The position numbers and the translations under genes are program-made. Below the pieces are notes generated by a model. It was not told the DNA's origin and did not search any database. It saw only the letters and a list, made by a program, of their open reading frames with translations. A stretch of DNA of 64,000 bases from Oscillospiraceae bacterium (lineage in GTDB: Bacteria; Bacillota; Clostridia; UBA1212; SIG427), in contig SVJE01000002.1 in NCBI GenBank assembly GCA_015069135.1, forward strand, positions 231,953 to 295,952. Direction: 5' to 3'. Within the stretch, counting starts at the first letter, position 1; every line of letters starts with the position of its first letter. Positions 63,284 through 64,000 of the stretch are shown here, one piece after another.

Positions 63284-64000
63284 ATGTTTTATAAAAGTAC
63301 CAGAGGCGGAGCAAAAGATATAACATTTTCACAGGCAGTTAAAAAGGGTATTTCCCCTGACGGAGGACTCTTTATACCTGATGAAAACTGTGTTTTGACA
63401 GATGAAGAATTTAAAAACCTGGTCAGCCTCAACTACAGAGATCTTGCTATTGAAATTGTTAAAAAATATGCGACAGATTTTACAGAAGAACAAATTGTTG
63501 AATGTGTGGACAACGCATATTGTTCGGGAACTTTCCCGTCGGAAAATCCTGCGCCTGTAACAAAGCTCACAGATTCTTTGAATGTATTAGAGTTATGGCA
63601 TGGTCCTACAAGTGCTTTCAAGGATATGGCTTTGCAGATTTTACCTGAATTTATGACAAGAAGTAATAAAATGCAAGGGGATGGCAAGGAGATTGTAATA
63701 CTTACAGCTACATCCGGTGATACCGGTAAAGCTGCATTGGAAGGATTTAAAGATGTACCTGGAATCAAAGTGATTGTATTTTACCCAGAAGAAGGTGTAA
63801 GTGAAATTCAGAAATATCAGATGATTACCCAGGAAGGTAAAAATGTGTATGTTGTGGCTGTTAAAGGAAACTTTGATGATGCTCAGACCGGTGTGAAAAA
63901 AATCTTTAACGACGAAGCTTTTTGTAAAATATTATCTGATAAAGGGTATGAGCTTTCTTCTGCAAACTCCATCAATTGGGGAAGGCTTCTGCCGCAGATA
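63284..64000 (+). CDS. thrC: Threonine synthase, 5' part
   Basis: First 239 codons; the frame runs off the window. STRGGAKDITFSQAVKKG start, SPDGGLFIP, PLP lysine in GPTSAFKDMALQ (about 111) and LTATSGDTGKAALEG are threonine synthase signatures of the longer (about 490-residue) class. It converts phosphohomoserine to threonine. GAGGAGGAAG precedes the ATG. Confidence 0.96.
   Translation, partial: MFYKSTRGGAKDITFSQAVKKGISPDGGLFIPDENCVLTDEEFKNLVSLNYRDLAIEIVKKYATDFTEEQIVECVDNAYCSGTFPSENPAPVTKLTDSLNVLELWHGPTSAFKDMALQILPEFMTRSNKMQGDGKEIVILTATSGDTGKAALEGFKDVPGIKVIVFYPEEGVSEIQKYQMITQEGKNVYVVAVKGNFDDAQTGVKKIFNDEAFCKILSDKGYELSSANSINWGRLLPQI

Overview
The window looks like a chromosome segment of a low-GC anaerobic Firmicute, most likely a Lachnospiraceae-type Clostridium relative. 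Supporting signs are the isc set in the order Rrf2 regulator, NifS-type desulfurase, NifU/IscU scaffold; a superoxide reductase; a complete glucose-type PTS; a YerC/TrpR-like regulator beside secA; and repeated sigma-A promoters of the form TTGACA, 17 bp, TAAAAT. Taxonomy is inferred from gene content only.

Layout. 1-6533 holds ordinary chromosomal genes: the end of an unrecognised gene, a GH106-like glycoside hydrolase, rsmE, a small DMT transporter, a small unknown protein and a two-domain class II aldolase, closed by a terminator. 6588-34260 is a visibly more A+T-rich accessory island of about 27 kb with no integrase. From 34282 onward ordinary genes resume: ptsI-ptsH-ptsG (minus strand), a CapA-like phosphoesterase, a thioredoxin-reductase-like flavoprotein, three small unknown genes, a radical SAM protein, iscR-iscS-iscU, mntP, a Ktr/Trk potassium system, superoxide reductase, a ZIP transporter, a sugar-acid type catabolic operon (M24 peptidase, MDR dehydrogenase, enolase-superfamily dehydratase, DapA-like lyase), metK, dgt, a YfbR-like nucleotidase, a YerC-like regulator, secA, a TPR protein and the start of thrC.

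The island is the interesting part. Its first half (6993-22891) is a colinear, tightly packed set: XRE regulator, ABC exporter, nucleotidyltransferase, thymidylate-kinase-like P-loop kinase, acyl carrier protein, adenylate-forming ligase, two tandem BtrH/C39-like cysteine acyltransferase-like proteins, two anchored secreted alpha/beta hydrolases with cysteine in the nucleophile position, two beta-sandwich surface proteins, a second ABC exporter, a PLP decarboxylase, an ATP-grasp ligase and a second acyl carrier protein. Decarboxylase, ATP-grasp ligase, carrier protein and BtrH-like transferases correspond in kind to BtrK, BtrJ, BtrI and BtrH of butirosin side-chain synthesis, where glutamate is loaded on a carrier protein, decarboxylated there to GABA and transferred. 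The aminoglycoside genes and the BtrO/BtrV/BtrG functions are absent. I infer an undescribed small-molecule system that builds an amino-acyl (possibly GABA-type) thioester, joins it to a second carrier-bound acyl group or an acceptor, and exports it. Product and acceptor cannot be read from sequence.

The second half (22920-34078) encodes exported proteins: two paralogous DNRLRE-like lipoproteins, each followed by secreted protein genes that include a protease (a metzincin and a subtilase), several unknown exported proteins, an ECF sigma factor with a membrane anti-sigma-like partner, an AraC regulator, and a decayed IS256-family element. Several genes in the island have disturbed 5' ends or lost stop codons, noted below. 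All similarity statements rest on motif recognition, not on searches.
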